A stretch of DNA of 64,000 bases from Roseibium album (GTDB taxonomy: Bacteria; Pseudomonadota; Alphaproteobacteria; Rhizobiales; Stappiaceae), in NCBI RefSeq assembly GCF_001404515.1, contig NZ_CXWE01000001.1, positions 558,001 through 622,000 on the forward strand, written 5' to 3'. The notes beneath the pieces are model-generated. The model was not told the DNA's origin. It did not search any database and saw nothing but the letters and a program-made list of their open reading frames with translations. The translations under genes were made by a program, and so were the position numbers. Each line of letters opens with the position of its first letter. Position 1 is the stretch's first letter. Of this stretch, positions 54,731-64,000 are shown piece after piece.

Positions 54731-54768
54731 ACCCGACTTCGAAGGACGCGTGGTCTGCACACCAGCAC

Positions 54769-54794
54769 AAAAAAAGCCCGCCAAAACGGCGGGC
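54769..54794 (-). terminator. Rho-independent terminator of the lectin-like gene
   Basis: Stem GCCCGCC 54776-54782 / GGCGGGC 54788-54794, loop AAAAC, followed on the minus strand by seven T. The flanking bases match the terminator at 53550-53574 (GGCCAAGTTTGCTAATCCGT against GGCCAGGTTTGTTGATCCGT), showing common origin. Confidence 0.92.
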
Positions 54795-54820
54795 CAAGTT
54801 TGCTAATCCGTGTTTACAGA

Positions 54821-55444
54821 TCAGGCTTCTGTTGAACTGCGTTTGCGGCGCGCGGCATACCCCAGCAACCCAAGCCCGCCAATCAGAAGCGGAAGGGCAG
54901 CCGGTACGGGAACCGGCGTGACGCTATACTCAACGAGATAGGCACGAACATTCGCGTTGTTTGGTATGTCGTTCCAGCGACCAGTGGCGCTGTCTTCCCA
55001 CCAGGCCACAACATAGTCCTCACCACCTGAGTTGTTCGGTTCGCCCGGCTTCCAGTTGGTATACGCCAAAGGATTTCCACCTTCAGGCCCGTCCAGCCAT
55101 TCGAACGAACCTTCTGTGTTGCGGTCCGTCGCGCCAATCAGGAAGAAGCTGTAGTCCAGGAACTGGCCCGTCACGCTGCCTGCACCAGGCCAGTGCGAAT
55201 TGAGAAATGTCTGTTCGGCTGCAGACGTTATCGTCGCAAGATAGCCACCCAGCCCCATGAAGGAAGATGACCCGGCAAGCGCTTCTGCCTGTGTTGCCAT
55301 CAATGACGGGTCTCCGGACCCGAGCACAACAAATTCATACCAGTGATCGTTGCCTCCGGATCCGGCAGACCATTGGAATGGTGCAGCTGCAGCCGAGGAA
55401 ATCATTGCAAGGCTTGCAGCTGCAGTTAGTAGTATTCTTTTCAT
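54821..55444 (-). CDS. Exported C-type-lectin-domain protein with VPLPA-CTERM signal
   Basis: 207 residues from ATG 55444 (GAGGAAA upstream). Signal peptide MKRILLTAAASLAMI, cleavage after AAA. C-type lectin fold: HWYEFVV, GGYLATITSAAEQTFL, FFLIGATD, EWLDGPEGG, YTNWKPGEPNNSGGEDYV and RWNDIP, with the EPN and WND motifs that bind Ca2+/sugar. The C-terminus is VPVPAALPLLIGGLGLL plus the basic RRKR. Likely exported, then anchored or processed by an exosortase. Divergent from the GlxA-type regulator 83 bp away. Confidence 0.9.
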   Translation of the reverse strand: MKRILLTAAASLAMISSAAAAPFQWSAGSGGNDHWYEFVVLGSGDPSLMATQAEALAGSSSFMGLGGYLATITSAAEQTFLNSHWPGAGSVTGQFLDYSFFLIGATDRNTEGSFEWLDGPEGGNPLAYTNWKPGEPNNSGGEDYVVAWWEDSATGRWNDIPNNANVRAYLVEYSVTPVPVPAALPLLIGGLGLLGYAARRKRSSTEA

Positions 55445-55527
55445 GAGATTTCCTCAATACTATACTTAAAAAAACTTCAATACTTCAGAAATAGACTAAC
55501 AGTTAATTTTTTGGCATAACCGACAAT

Positions 55528-56514
55528 ATGCCCTCATTTTCCGCCAAATCGCGCCCGGTTGTTGTAATTGTCGTCTTTCCAGACGCCAAACTGCTGGATA
55601 TCACCGGTCCAATGCAGGTTTTCGCCGATGCAAAAGTATGTGGAGGTGAAGACTACGAGATCGTGCTTGTGTCTGCGGAAGGCGGAGTTCAGCTGATGGA
55701 CACGGGGGTTGAAATCAGCACGGAACCCATGGAGCGATGGCGCGACAGAAAGCTCCATACTCTCCTGATTTCGGGCGGCTGGGGTGCGAGAGCGGCAGCG
55801 CAAGATCCGAAACTTCTGGAAGATACGGTTCTTCTGGCCGATCAATCCGAGCGCATAGGCTCTGTTTGCACAGGCGCGTTCGTTCTCGCGGCAAGTGGTC
55901 TGCTGGATGGCCATCGCGCGGTAACACATTGGTATTCCTGCGACGATCTTGCCTGTCAGCATCCGAAGGTGAAGGTAGAGCCGGACCGCATGTTCGTGAA
56001 AGATGGAAATGTATGGACTTCGGCAGGAGTGACCGCGGGCATCGATATGGCTCTTGCCATGGTGGCAGAAGACTCGGGGAGAAAAGTTGCCGTTCGTCTC
56101 GCACAAACACTGGTCGTGTATATGATCCGCCCCGGTGGCCAGACTCAGTTCAGCTCCGCTCTTCTCGGTCAAATCAATGATGCCAGCGGTCGGTTCGATG
56201 CGCTTCACACCTGGATCGGGGAAAATTTGAAAGGAGATTTGCGCGTAGACCGGTTGGCTGAGCAAGCAGGAATGAGTGAACGCAATTTCACCAGGGTCTA
56301 TCGGGCAACCACCGGTCGAACGCCTGCCAAAACCATCGAACTGTTTCGCGTTGCAGCAGCGCGCGACCTGCTCGAAGACACCGCTCTTCCTGTCGCGACG
56401 ATTGCGCAACGAACCGGTTTCGAGGACGACGAACGCTTGCGACGTGCCATGCAACGTGTCCTCGGAATCTCGCCGAAAGAATACAGAAACCGTTTTGGAT
56501 TTGGCAAAAGTTGA
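55528..56514 (+). CDS. GlxA-family regulator: DJ-1/PfpI domain plus AraC HTH
   Basis: 328 residues. N-terminal DJ-1/PfpI-like domain (about 8-190: VVVIVVFPDAKLLDITGPMQVF and nucleophile-elbow Cys in SVCTGAFVLA), C-terminal AraC double HTH (about 220-320: VDRLAEQAGMSERNFTRVYR, VATIAQRTGFEDDERLRRAMQR). Divergent from the lectin-like gene, which it may control. An earlier duplicate of its 5' end lies at 54534-54730. Confidence 0.92.
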   Translation: MPSFSAKSRPVVVIVVFPDAKLLDITGPMQVFADAKVCGGEDYEIVLVSAEGGVQLMDTGVEISTEPMERWRDRKLHTLLISGGWGARAAAQDPKLLEDTVLLADQSERIGSVCTGAFVLAASGLLDGHRAVTHWYSCDDLACQHPKVKVEPDRMFVKDGNVWTSAGVTAGIDMALAMVAEDSGRKVAVRLAQTLVVYMIRPGGQTQFSSALLGQINDASGRFDALHTWIGENLKGDLRVDRLAEQAGMSERNFTRVYRATTGRTPAKTIELFRVAAARDLLEDTALPVATIAQRTGFEDDERLRRAMQRVLGISPKEYRNRFGFGKS

Positions 56515-56771
56515 ATTTTTGTTGTCTCTTAGGTACGGCAAATTTGCGCGCCGTTACACTACCTGCAATAGTCTTACATGAAGACGGCAGGCATCACCTG
56601 AAACTGAACAATATGGCAGTTTATGGCGGTCTTGCAGGGCAGACTTGCAGAAAATGGTGCTTGGAATGGTGTATTGACCTTCCGAATTACTGTCGCGAAA
56701 GGGGTGTTGGACACCAAATATTCATTACCATTCAATGTCTTAGGGGGTAACTTGACGCAGTGCCTGCAAAA

Positions 56772-56846
<75 letters not shown>

Positions 56847-57285
56847 ATATGAAGGCGCCTTGAAGAGCCCCGCGTTGCCGGAAATGGCAAAAAGCCCGGG
56901 CATTGAGACGCGAATGCTGTTCCCGACCAGCGGTGCCGCCCGGAATGAGGGGGCTTGTGCCATAAGAGCCTGCTGGAGGCAAGCCGTCATTTGGATTTTT
57001 TTTGGCAAGGGTCGCCTGGGAAATTGTGGCGCGAATCTCAAATGCAATTTCGTTCTGAATCCCGGCTGAAAAACAGTGTAAAACCTGCTTGTGGATATAG
57101 TCTGTAAAGAGGCGTTTTCGGGGTGTATTCAACAGGCTGTCGCATCTTGTTTGCAACCGGGAAGAAGCGCAAGCGGGACGATATTGAACCGGCGTGCTGC
57201 TTCATGCCGCAAGTTCAGGCCGACTTTCCCCGGCGCCTGCCTGTTGATAGAAGACGAGGGACCAGAAAGGACGTTCACAACGCCC
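56847..57285. other. 439-bp gap between tRNA-Thr and the small ORF
   Basis: No gene I can support. The right-hand part holds the leader of the small Arg-rich ORF; the left-hand part should hold the promoter of the tRNA on the minus strand. A T8 run at 56997-57004 follows no convincing stem. No integrase or attachment-site repeat of the tRNA 3' end is seen nearby. Confidence 0.5.
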
Positions 57286-57465
57286 ATGAGTGAAAAAGAT
57301 CAAAAAGGCCAATCGGTTGACGATAGCGGCGCAAACTCCTCGCAAGACAGTGATGTCTCCAAGGCAAAGCCTGGCTCACCTTCACGGGACGATCGACTTG
57401 CCGAGGCCCTGAGAGCAAATCTGCGCCGCCGCAAAAGTGCAGCCAGGGCCCGCAAGCAGGACTGA
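57286..57465 (+). CDS. Small Arg-rich protein upstream of murA
   Basis: 59 residues from ATG 57286. The N-terminal half is acidic and Ser-rich; the C-terminal half is basic: DDRLAEALRANLRRRKSAARARKQD region. To my knowledge a short protein with this LRANLRRRK ending is found before murA in many alphaproteobacteria, supporting a real gene. Function unknown; a nucleic-acid or ribosome contact would suit the charge. Confidence 0.6.
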   Translation: MSEKDQKGQSVDDSGANSSQDSDVSKAKPGSPSRDDRLAEALRANLRRRKSAARARKQD

Positions 57466-57631
57466 AGTGCTGGAGATCGGGATCGGGAGCTTGTGAGCTG
57501 TCACGAAAACGCCCGATGTCCGGCCAATCGCCGCCTTGCATGGGTCACAACTTGTGTGTAGACCGCAGGTTTGGTGAGAGATTGTTCTAAGGGAAGGCCG
57601 CTTGGGGAAAGCGGCCGGGTTCGGGGTTCAT

Positions 57632-58921
57632 ATGGATAGCATCAAGGTCGTCGGCGGCGCGGAGCTGAACGGTATCATCCCGATTTCCGGGGCAAAGAAT
57701 GCGGCATTGCCGCTCATGATCGCTTCGCTTCTGACAGACGAAACCCTGACGCTTTCAAATGTACCGCGATTGCGCGATGTCGCGCAGTTGATGCAGATTC
57801 TTTCCAACCACGGCGTCGACTATTCTGTCAACGGCAAGCGCAGCGGTCAGGACGACCTGGCAGGCCAGACGCTTAACCTGACCGCCCGTGAAATTGTCGA
57901 CACGACGGCCCCTTACGAACTGGTCTCCAAGATGCGGGCCAGCTTCTGGGTTATCGGCCCGCTGGTTGCGCGCATGCACGAGGCGCGTGTTTCGCTTCCC
58001 GGTGGTTGTGCAATCGGAACGCGCCCGGTCGATTTCTTTATCGACGGACTGGCGGCGCTCGGTGCCGAGATCGAGATCGAGGGTGGTTATGTTGTGGTCA
58101 GGGCACCAGGTGGCCTGAAGGGAGCGCGTGTCGAGTTTCCCAAGGTTTCCGTGGGTGCAACGCACACCGTCATGATGGCGGCGACCCTCGCACACGGTGA
58201 GACGGAAATCGTCAATGCCGCGCGCGAACCGGAAGTTGTCGATCTGGCCCGTTGCCTGAAGGCCATGGGCGCCAGGATTGAGGGGGAGGGGACATCGACC
58301 ATCCGGATCCAGGGGGTTCCGCGTCTTCACGGTGCTCACCATGCCGTTGTTCCTGACCGGATCGAGACGGGAACCTACGCCATGGCGGTGGCCATGACAG
58401 GCGGTGATGTGCTTCTTCAGGGCGCTCGCACGGATTTGTTGGAGGCAGCTTTGGACACGCTGCGCCAGACCGGAGCCGACATCACCCAGACACCGGATGG
58501 CATCAAGGTCCATCGCAATGGCAACGGTATTCAGCCGGTCGATGTCACCACGGAACCTTTCCCGGGCTTCCCGACCGATCTGCAAGCCCAGTTCATGGCG
58601 CTGATGACCAAGGCAGGCGGCACCAGCCAGATCACCGAAACCATTTTTGAAAACCGTTTCATGCATGTCCAGGAACTTGCCCGTCTCGGCGCCCAGATCC
58701 AGGTCGACGGCCGCACTGCGACGGTCGACGGCGTGTCAACATTGCGCGGCGCACCCGTCATGGCAACCGATCTCAGGGCTTCCGTTTCGCTCGTGATTGC
58801 AGGACTGGCAGCCGAGGGCGAAACAACCGTCAACAGGGTCTACCATCTCGATCGTGGTTTTGAGCGCCTGGAAGACAAGCTCACCCGCTGTGGCGCGCAG
58901 ATCGAGCGGATTTCCGGTTAA
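57632..58921 (+). CDS. murA: UDP-N-acetylglucosamine 1-carboxyvinyltransferase (MurA)
   Basis: 429 residues, full length. First committed step of peptidoglycan synthesis: transfers enolpyruvate from PEP to UDP-GlcNAc in the cytoplasm. Family motifs: [10 protein letters not shown] near residue 20 (with catalytic Lys), [12 protein letters not shown] with the PEP-binding Cys, and DRIETGTYA. Start ATG 57632, as judged by the conserved N-terminus MDSIKVVGG; the frame is open upstream to 57602. Confidence 0.97.
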   Translation: MDSIKVVGGAELNGIIPISGAKNAALPLMIASLLTDETLTLSNVPRLRDVAQLMQILSNHGVDYSVNGKRSGQDDLAGQTLNLTAREIVDTTAPYELVSKMRASFWVIGPLVARMHEARVSLPGGCAIGTRPVDFFIDGLAALGAEIEIEGGYVVVRAPGGLKGARVEFPKVSVGATHTVMMAATLAHGETEIVNAAREPEVVDLARCLKAMGARIEGEGTSTIRIQGVPRLHGAHHAVVPDRIETGTYAMAVAMTGGDVLLQGARTDLLEAALDTLRQTGADITQTPDGIKVHRNGNGIQPVDVTTEPFPGFPTDLQAQFMALMTKAGGTSQITETIFENRFMHVQELARLGAQIQVDGRTATVDGVSTLRGAPVMATDLRASVSLVIAGLAAEGETTVNRVYHLDRGFERLEDKLTRCGAQIERISG

Positions 58922-58989
58922 GACAGATACCGGGCTGCGATCCTGAACTTGATCCGTCGGCGGCTACACTTGAGGGGCAGGCGAACCGG

Positions 58990-59466
58990 TTATTCCGCCT
59001 GCTGACGTGCGATTACACGGCCCCTTGAGGTAAAGGAGGGACCGGGACCGCCGCTGCCGCTTGTCATGATCGCCTCGGCAATCGGGCCGAGAGTGGGTTT
59101 GCCGGCCGTCCAGACCACTATGAAATTTGCCCCGACGCCACCGCTGGTGTCGTTGATCGGAATAAGCACGGTCTTTGACTGCAGCGGCGCAAGTTCGAAC
59201 GGAGCTTCAAGCAGGCTGCGCAGCAACTTTCCGTCTTCGCCGTGGTAATCGACCCTGGTCAGTGTCAGGGTCGTGTCCGGATCGACATTATGCACCGCAA
59301 GCGTAGTTGCGAGCAGGTCCGAGCGGTTCGGATAGGAGAAGATCCTGGAATAGGCAGGCACATAGATCGTTTCGCCAAGAACCTTTTCGGTGACGTCCTG
59401 TGCTGACGCGGCAGCTGTCCACAAAACAGCAAGACTGAAAAAGAGGCCGGACAGCGATTTGAACAT
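58990..59466 (-). CDS. DUF3124-family exported protein
   Basis: 158 residues from ATG 59466; the longer frame to 59757 overlaps the divergent small ORF and has no signal. Signal peptide MFKSLSGLFFSLAVLW, cleavage after ASA. The body matches DUF3124: ETIYVPAYSRIFSYPNRSDLLATTLAVHNVD, GGVGANFIVVW. Periplasmic, beta-rich; function not known. Convergent with murA. Confidence 0.82.
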   Translation of the reverse strand: MFKSLSGLFFSLAVLWTAAASAQDVTEKVLGETIYVPAYSRIFSYPNRSDLLATTLAVHNVDPDTTLTLTRVDYHGEDGKLLRSLLEAPFELAPLQSKTVLIPINDTSGGVGANFIVVWTAGKPTLGPIAEAIMTSGSGGPGPSFTSRGRVIARQQAE

Positions 59467-59602
59467 GGCATTCCTGACAGCGAAGGGTATTTTGACCTGA
59501 ACGCACTGTCCTAGATGCTTGCAGCGATTGCAAGCCAGCGCGGCCAGCGATATTGGCGCGGTCATCATCGGGCAGTCAATCTGGCGAAGAGCGAGGGAAT
59601 AG

Positions 59603-59815
59603 ATGGGTGCACAGACAATCAGGTTCCTGATCCAGGTTTGTTTTGCCCTGGCTGGATTGCTGGCGGTTGTGTTTGTCGCTTCGCCCTTCGGACCGACACT
59701 TGGTTTTTTTCTTCTGGTGTTCGGTCTCTGGCTTGGACGCAGGGTGTTCAAGCGCATCGCAACACTCGATGAAATCAGGCAGGATCTGCGTCAGCGCGTG
59801 GATGACGGCCCCTGA
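59603..59815 (+). CDS. Small membrane protein
   Basis: 70 residues. Two close hydrophobic segments (about 5-27 and 29-45, FALAGLLAVVFVASPFG and GFFLLVFGLWLG), then a charged tail KRIATLDEIRQDLRQR. A GCGAGGGA box 5 nt before ATG 59603 supports translation. No family recognised. Divergent from the DUF3124 gene. Confidence 0.55.
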   Translation: MGAQTIRFLIQVCFALAGLLAVVFVASPFGPTLGFFLLVFGLWLGRRVFKRIATLDEIRQDLRQRVDDGP

Positions 59816-59949
59816 CGCGCCCTGTCGAAGTTATTCGGCGTTGCAAAACGCTGATTTCCGCTTTAGGTCATCTCCCTTGGGATAATGCCAGACACGCCCT
59901 ATATGCGGTCTGCCGAAAACAAGACTAACCGGATCAGAATCAGACCGCT

Positions 59950-60387
59950 ATGGATCAGCTGAAACTTGCCGCCCTCGACCAGGAAGACCTGCAGGTTCTT
60001 TCCACCCACTTGCAGGACGCCGTAATGACGGTGGCGGACATCCGCTTTCTGCCGAAGGAGAAAAAGGCGGTCTTCATCGTGAACCGCTTCGTTTGGGACA
60101 AGGAGGCGGACAAGCGTACGAGGGAACACGAGCGTCGCAGATCCGCCCTTGCTGTCGGGCAGGTGACAGGTATGAAGGTGCAGAACATCCGGCAGGAAGC
60201 CAAGGGCGTGGTGCTGGAATTGCTGGCTGTCACGTTTGAGGCAGCAGATGAGCCTTCAGGCAAAATCCAGCTCGCTTTTGCCGGTGGTGCCAGCATTGCG
60301 CTGGACGTGGAGTGCATAGAGGCGCAGCTTTCCGACCTCGGTGCCGCCTGGTCGACCCCCAACCTGCCGCAACACGACCTCAGCTGA
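59950..60387 (+). CDS. DUF2948-family protein
   Basis: 145 residues, no signal peptide or membrane segment. Conserved alphaproteobacterial family that sits between murA and hisD: LKLAALDQEDLQVLSTHLQDAVMTVADIRFLPKEKKAVFIVNRFVW. Function unknown. Short gap of 40 bp to hisD in the same direction. Confidence 0.88.
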   Translation: MDQLKLAALDQEDLQVLSTHLQDAVMTVADIRFLPKEKKAVFIVNRFVWDKEADKRTREHERRRSALAVGQVTGMKVQNIRQEAKGVVLELLAVTFEAADEPSGKIQLAFAGGASIALDVECIEAQLSDLGAAWSTPNLPQHDLS

Positions 60388-60427
60388 CCGATGATCGGGA
60401 CTAATTCGGTGCCTGGCACCGTTTGTG

Positions 60428-61747
60428 ATGGAGATGCGCGTGGTTCTACGCCTAAACAGCACCGAAACGGGATTTGAGGAACGGTTCCAGGACCTTTTGG
60501 CGGGCAAGAGGGAAGTCTCGGAAAATGTCGACCAGGTGGTTCGCGACATAATCGAAGATGTTCGCGCGAACGGCGACAGGGCCGTACTGGACTATACCGC
60601 AAAATTTGACCGGCTCGATGCAGCCGGCATGGCGGAGCTCACAGTCTCCGGGCAGGAAATTGAGAAAGCAGTGAAGGAAGTGCCGGCGGAAACGCTGGAG
60701 GCCCTGCAATTCGCTCATGACCGGATTCATGCGCATCATTCTCGCCAGGTGCCCAGGGACGAACGTTATACCGATGACATCGGTGTGGAACTGGGGACGC
60801 TCTGGACAGCGATTGAGGCTGTTGGCGTCTACGTGCCCGGCGGTCTGGCAAACTATCCGAGTTCGGTGCTGATGAACGTCGTTCCGGCGCGTGTTGCCGG
60901 TGTTGATCGCATCGTGATGGTGGTGCCAAGCCCGGACGGTGTTCTGAACCCGCTCGTTCTGGCGGCCGCCAGTGTTGCCGGCGTCACCGAGATTTACCGT
61001 ATTGGCGGTGCCCAGGCCGTTGCCGCTCTTGCCTTCGGTACTGAAACCATTTCTCCGGTTGCCAAGATCGTCGGTCCCGGCAATGCCTTTGTTGCAGCTG
61101 CAAAGCGCCGGGTGTTCGGTACCGTCGGCATCGACATGATTGCCGGGCCTTCCGAAGTCCTGATCGTTGCGGATGGCGACAACAATCCCGACTGGATTGC
61201 CGCCGATCTGCTGGCTCAGGCCGAGCACGATACGGCCGCCCAGTCCATTCTGATGACAGATAGCGAAGATCTGGCCGTTCAGGTGGAAAGAGCAGTGGAA
61301 GCGCAGCTGAAGACGTTGCCGCGCGAGCAGGTGGCAAGGGCCAGCTGGCAGGATTTCGGTGCGATCATTCTGGTGGAGAACCTTGAGGCCGCAATGCCGC
61401 TGGCCAACCGGATCGCACCCGAACACCTGGAGCTGGCTGTTGCCGATCCGGAAGATCTCTTGAAAAAAGTGCGCAATGCGGGGGCAGTTTTTCTCGGGCA
61501 CTATACGCCGGAAGCGATTGGTGATTATGTCGGTGGCTCCAATCACGTGTTGCCCACGGCGCGGTCTGCGCGGTTTTCCTCAGGTCTCTCCGTTCTGGAA
61601 TTCGTCAAGCGCACCTCGATCCTGAAGTGCAATGCGGATAATCTGCGGGCTCTTGGCCCGGCGGCAATCACATTGGGTGAATCTGAGGGGTTGTCGGCGC
61701 ACGCGCGCTCTGTTTCCATCAGGTTGAACATGCAACGGAGATTCTAG
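60428..61747 (+). CDS. hisD: Histidinol dehydrogenase (HisD)
   Basis: 439 residues from ATG 60428; GTG 60425 and ATG 60434 are close alternatives and no clear ribosome site decides. Last two steps of histidine synthesis, L-histidinol to histidine with NAD and Zn. Motifs: [43 protein letters not shown], the zinc/catalytic region [13 protein letters not shown] and IAPEHLEL, then [13 protein letters not shown]. Confidence 0.96.
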   Translation: MEMRVVLRLNSTETGFEERFQDLLAGKREVSENVDQVVRDIIEDVRANGDRAVLDYTAKFDRLDAAGMAELTVSGQEIEKAVKEVPAETLEALQFAHDRIHAHHSRQVPRDERYTDDIGVELGTLWTAIEAVGVYVPGGLANYPSSVLMNVVPARVAGVDRIVMVVPSPDGVLNPLVLAAASVAGVTEIYRIGGAQAVAALAFGTETISPVAKIVGPGNAFVAAAKRRVFGTVGIDMIAGPSEVLIVADGDNNPDWIAADLLAQAEHDTAAQSILMTDSEDLAVQVERAVEAQLKTLPREQVARASWQDFGAIILVENLEAAMPLANRIAPEHLELAVADPEDLLKKVRNAGAVFLGHYTPEAIGDYVGGSNHVLPTARSARFSSGLSVLEFVKRTSILKCNADNLRALGPAAITLGESEGLSAHARSVSIRLNMQRRF

Positions 61748-61761
61748 AAGGCTTCTCGCAC

Positions 61762-62265
61762 ATGAGCGATACGCAACCGGAAACCAATTCGCAATCCGCC
61801 GGCAGTCGGCTGGTGGATATCGTTTTGGACGAAGCCTCCATTGCGCGTTCCACCCCGGAAGTCGAGCATGACCGGGCAGTCGCGATCTACGATCTGATCG
61901 AGGAAAACAGTTTCCAGCCAGTGGGGCACCCACCCGCGAAATATGTTCTCGACCTTGCGGTTGTCGAAAAGAAACTGGTGTTTCGCATAAGAACAGATGA
62001 CGAGCGTGAGGTCGTCACTCATGTCCTGTCACTGTCGCCGCTTCGCAAGATCGTCAAGGATTATGACCTGATCTGCGAAAGCTATTATGAAGCCATCCGC
62101 CATGCGACGCCAAGCCAGATCGAGGCGATCGATATGGGGCGGCGCGGAGTTCACAATGAAGGATCGGTTATCTTGATGGAACGGCTGGAAGGAAAGATCG
62201 CGGTTGACATGCAGACAGCGAGACGTTTGTTCACGCTGGTCTACGCCTTGCACTGGAAAGGCTGA
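61762..62265 (+). CDS. UPF0262-family protein
   Basis: 167 residues, soluble. Conserved alphaproteobacterial family located between hisD and the LMW phosphatase gene: [30 protein letters not shown] near the N-terminus, [19 protein letters not shown] near the C-terminus. Function unknown. 14 bp after hisD. Confidence 0.9.
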   Translation: MSDTQPETNSQSAGSRLVDIVLDEASIARSTPEVEHDRAVAIYDLIEENSFQPVGHPPAKYVLDLAVVEKKLVFRIRTDDEREVVTHVLSLSPLRKIVKDYDLICESYYEAIRHATPSQIEAIDMGRRGVHNEGSVILMERLEGKIAVDMQTARRLFTLVYALHWKG

Positions 62266-62270
62266 GACAA

Positions 62271-62723
62271 GTGACCGGGCCGGGCCTGCGTCCGACTGCG
62301 GTTCTGTTCGCCTGCGGGATGAATTCCGTTCGCTCCCCGATGGCCGAAGGTCTGATGCAGAAACTGTTCCCCGGCCGGATCTACGTGCGCTCTGCCGGTG
62401 TCCGGCAAGGCAAGGTCGACCCCTTCGTGGATGCGGTAATGGCCGAGATCGGTGTCGATATGGGCAAACATCGGCCCAAGACCTTCGAAGACCTGGACGA
62501 ATCTGGATTCGACCTGATTGTCACCCTGGCGCCCGAGGCCCACCACAAGGCTCTCGAGATGACCAGGACGGATGCGATGGACGTGGAATACTGGCCAACC
62601 ATGGATCCGACACTTGCAACGGGGAGTCGCGAACAGATCCTGAACGAATACCGGACCGTGCGTGACCAGCTGATGATGCGAATCAAGAAACGCTTCGACT
62701 GGTCGCCCTCGGCGGCCGACTGA
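62271..62723 (+). CDS. Low-molecular-weight protein-tyrosine-phosphatase family protein
   Basis: 150 residues from GTG 62271, 5 bp after UPF0262. LMW-PTP/arsenate-reductase fold with P-loop CGMNSVRS (C-x5-R) in VLFACGMNSVRSPMAEG. The second motif near WPTMDPT stands where DP(Y/x) supplies the general acid. Substrate unknown; constant neighbour of UPF0262 and infA. Confidence 0.88.
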   Translation: MTGPGLRPTAVLFACGMNSVRSPMAEGLMQKLFPGRIYVRSAGVRQGKVDPFVDAVMAEIGVDMGKHRPKTFEDLDESGFDLIVTLAPEAHHKALEMTRTDAMDVEYWPTMDPTLATGSREQILNEYRTVRDQLMMRIKKRFDWSPSAAD

Positions 62724-62827
62724 GTTTTCTTTTTTGTAAGGATCAGAAAGAACTGTTCACATTCTGACAGTAATCCGTTAGTTTCCCCGGCACCCGCGGG
62801 CAGGACCCGCTTTATTCAGGATATCAA

Positions 62828-63046
62828 ATGGCTAAAGAAGAAGCTCTGGAGTTTCCGGGCGTCGTAACAGAACTCTTGCCGAATGCGACGTTCCGCGTAA
62901 AACTGGAAAACGATCACGAAATTATCGCTCACACGGCAGGGCGCATGCGCAAGAACCGAATCCGCGTTCTGGCGGGCGACAAGGTTCTTGTCGAAATGAC
63001 CCCCTACGATCTCACCAAGGGGCGGATCACCTACCGCTTCAAGTAG
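62828..63046 (+). CDS. infA: Translation initiation factor IF-1
   Basis: 72 residues, the usual length. OB-fold S1 domain: [22 protein letters not shown] at the N-terminus, [15 protein letters not shown] and [13 protein letters not shown] at the end. Binds the A site of the 30S subunit during initiation. ATG 62828. Confidence 0.98.
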   Translation: MAKEEALEFPGVVTELLPNATFRVKLENDHEIIAHTAGRMRKNRIRVLAGDKVLVEMTPYDLTKGRITYRFK

Positions 63047-63088
63047 CGGTCTTTTCAAGGTGGTTCCGGCTGCAAGGCTCTTTCTCCC

Positions 63089-63715
63089 ATGACCGATGAT
63101 TCTCCGCTCATTCTGGCATCAGCTTCGCCGCGCCGCCTCGCGCTGCTGCAGCAGATCGGGCTCGATCCCGATCACCTCATGCCCGCCGACATTGACGAGA
63201 CGCCCAGGAAGCATGAAACGCCCCGCAGTCTTGCACTGAGGCTTGCCCGCACCAAGGCCGAGGCCGTTCGCCAGTCGGCGGATGCCTCACCGGAGCTCAA
63301 AGGGGGTATCGTGCTTGCGGCTGACACGGTCGTCGCTGTCGGCCGTCGTGCGCTGCCGAAGGCGGAACTGACCGAGCAGGCACTGATGTGCCTGTCGCTT
63401 CTTTCCGGCAGGGGGCATCGGGTCTTCACCGGTGTCGCCGTTGCAGAAGCCAACGGCAAGGTTCGCTCCAAGCTGGTTGAAACACGTGTCCGGTTCAAGC
63501 GCCTGTCCCGCATGGATGTCGACGACTATATTGCGTCAGGAGAATGGCGAGGCAAGGCGGGTGGCTATGCGATCCAGGGCCTTGCCGGCAGTTTCGTCGT
63601 CAAATTGGTGGGATCTTATCCCTCTGTTGTCGGACTGCCTCTGGTCGAGACGGCGAACCTTCTGAGTGCGGCCGGCTATCCGGTTCATCAGGGCTGGGCG
63701 ACAGCTGCCGCCTGA
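63089..63715 (+). CDS. maf: Maf-family nucleotide pyrophosphatase
   Basis: 208 residues. Maf/HAM1 fold: [18 protein letters not shown] at the start, [24 protein letters not shown] and the [27 protein letters not shown] region. House-cleaning enzyme that hydrolyses non-canonical or TTP/UTP-type nucleotides. 42 bp after infA, as in many alphaproteobacteria. Confidence 0.95.
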   Translation: MTDDSPLILASASPRRLALLQQIGLDPDHLMPADIDETPRKHETPRSLALRLARTKAEAVRQSADASPELKGGIVLAADTVVAVGRRALPKAELTEQALMCLSLLSGRGHRVFTGVAVAEANGKVRSKLVETRVRFKRLSRMDVDDYIASGEWRGKAGGYAIQGLAGSFVVKLVGSYPSVVGLPLVETANLLSAAGYPVHQGWATAAA

Positions 63716-63755
63716 CGGCAGACAGGGGCAACCCGGCCAAACACTGCGAGGCATG

Positions 63756-63956
63756 ATGACCGTAAATGACAACGAGACATCGGTTCGGCGCATGCGTCCT
63801 TGTCCGATCTGTTCGAAACTGTCGACAAGGGAAGACTACCCCTTTTGCTCGGACCGCTGCGCCAAGGTGGATCTGAACCGCTGGTTTTCAGAGGGTTATA
63901 CGATCCCTGTGGTCGAAACCGACGACATCGACGAGAGCAATATTCCCGAAGACTGA
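63756..63956 (+). CDS. yacG: DNA gyrase inhibitor YacG
   Basis: 66 residues from ATG 63756 (ATG 63753 is 1 nt from GAGG, so less likely). Zinc finger with CPIC and CSDRC, followed by LNRWFSEGY, the YacG signature. Zinc protein that binds GyrB. Last gene of the block. Confidence 0.93.
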   Translation: MTVNDNETSVRRMRPCPICSKLSTREDYPFCSDRCAKVDLNRWFSEGYTIPVVETDDIDESNIPED

Positions 63957-63959
63957 CTT

Positions 63960-63985
63960 TCCGGACACAAGCCGGACTGTCCGGA
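63960..63985 (+). terminator. Stem-loop after yacG
   Basis: TCCGGACA 63960-63967 / TGTCCGGA 63978-63985, 10-nt loop, 3 bp after the yacG stop. No U-tract follows before the window ends, so the terminator call is tentative. Confidence 0.45.
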
Positions 63986-64000
63986 TCTCCGCATCGGGCG

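Overview
The window looks like chromosomal DNA of a marine, high-GC alphaproteobacterium, probably Hyphomicrobiales and plausibly Stappiaceae (Roseibium/Labrenzia type). This is inferred from a Mur-type manganese operator, a complete ectoine-catabolism locus with a TRAP transporter, VPLPA-type C-terminal sorting signals, and the order murA - DUF2948 - hisD - UPF0262 - LMW phosphatase - infA - maf - yacG. No 16S or other species-level marker is present.

Layout. (1) 1-1950: 3' end of a hybrid sensor kinase and a LuxR-type response regulator. (2) 2036-5790: a SitABCD-type Mn/Fe ABC importer behind two Mur-like boxes. (3) 5830-19473: ectoine/hydroxyectoine use. doeD, doeC and an AsnC/Lrp regulator run leftward; enuR, uehABC, a Usp protein and eutABCDE run rightward. 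(4) 20044-25542: a compact signalling operon of kinase, PP2C phosphatase, PrsW-like membrane protease, TerY-like vWA protein and a membrane protein with 14 QQGGGG repeats. The kinase and the PrsW protein end in the same roughly 100-residue domain. (5) 25750-52920: a large accessory catabolic region. It has an HpaI-type aldolase, a Liv-type binding protein, a degenerate Fe-ADH-like protein, an aldehyde dehydrogenase and an AraC regulator. A long rightward operon follows: Liv permeases and ATPases (LivF fused to a Tm-1-like domain), a PEP-hydrolase-like TIM barrel, a 1159-residue flotillin, two CoxG-like proteins flanking an NTF2-like protein, a molybdenum hydroxylase whose large subunit is split in two genes, CoxD/CoxE maturation factors, an amidohydrolase, a metallo-beta-lactamase-fold hydrolase and an SMP-30/isochorismatase fusion. 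A glyoxalase-fold gene lies convergent at the end. (6) 53545-56514: a duplicated locus of VPLPA-CTERM exported proteins and a GlxA-type regulator, one regulator copy being a 5' remnant. (7) 56772-63956: tRNA-Thr(GGT) and the conserved housekeeping block.

How the parts work together. Region 3 is a known pathway: UehABC imports ectoine, EutD/EutE hydrolyse and deacetylate it to diaminobutyrate, and DoeD/DoeC carry that to aspartate, under EnuR and AsnC. Region 5 reads as uptake of an unknown small organic compound (Liv ABC), Mo-dependent hydroxylation, hydrolysis of lactone and amide bonds, and aldehyde oxidation, with a large membrane scaffold in the same operon; the substrate cannot be read from sequence. 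Regions 4 and 5 hold the least described biology.
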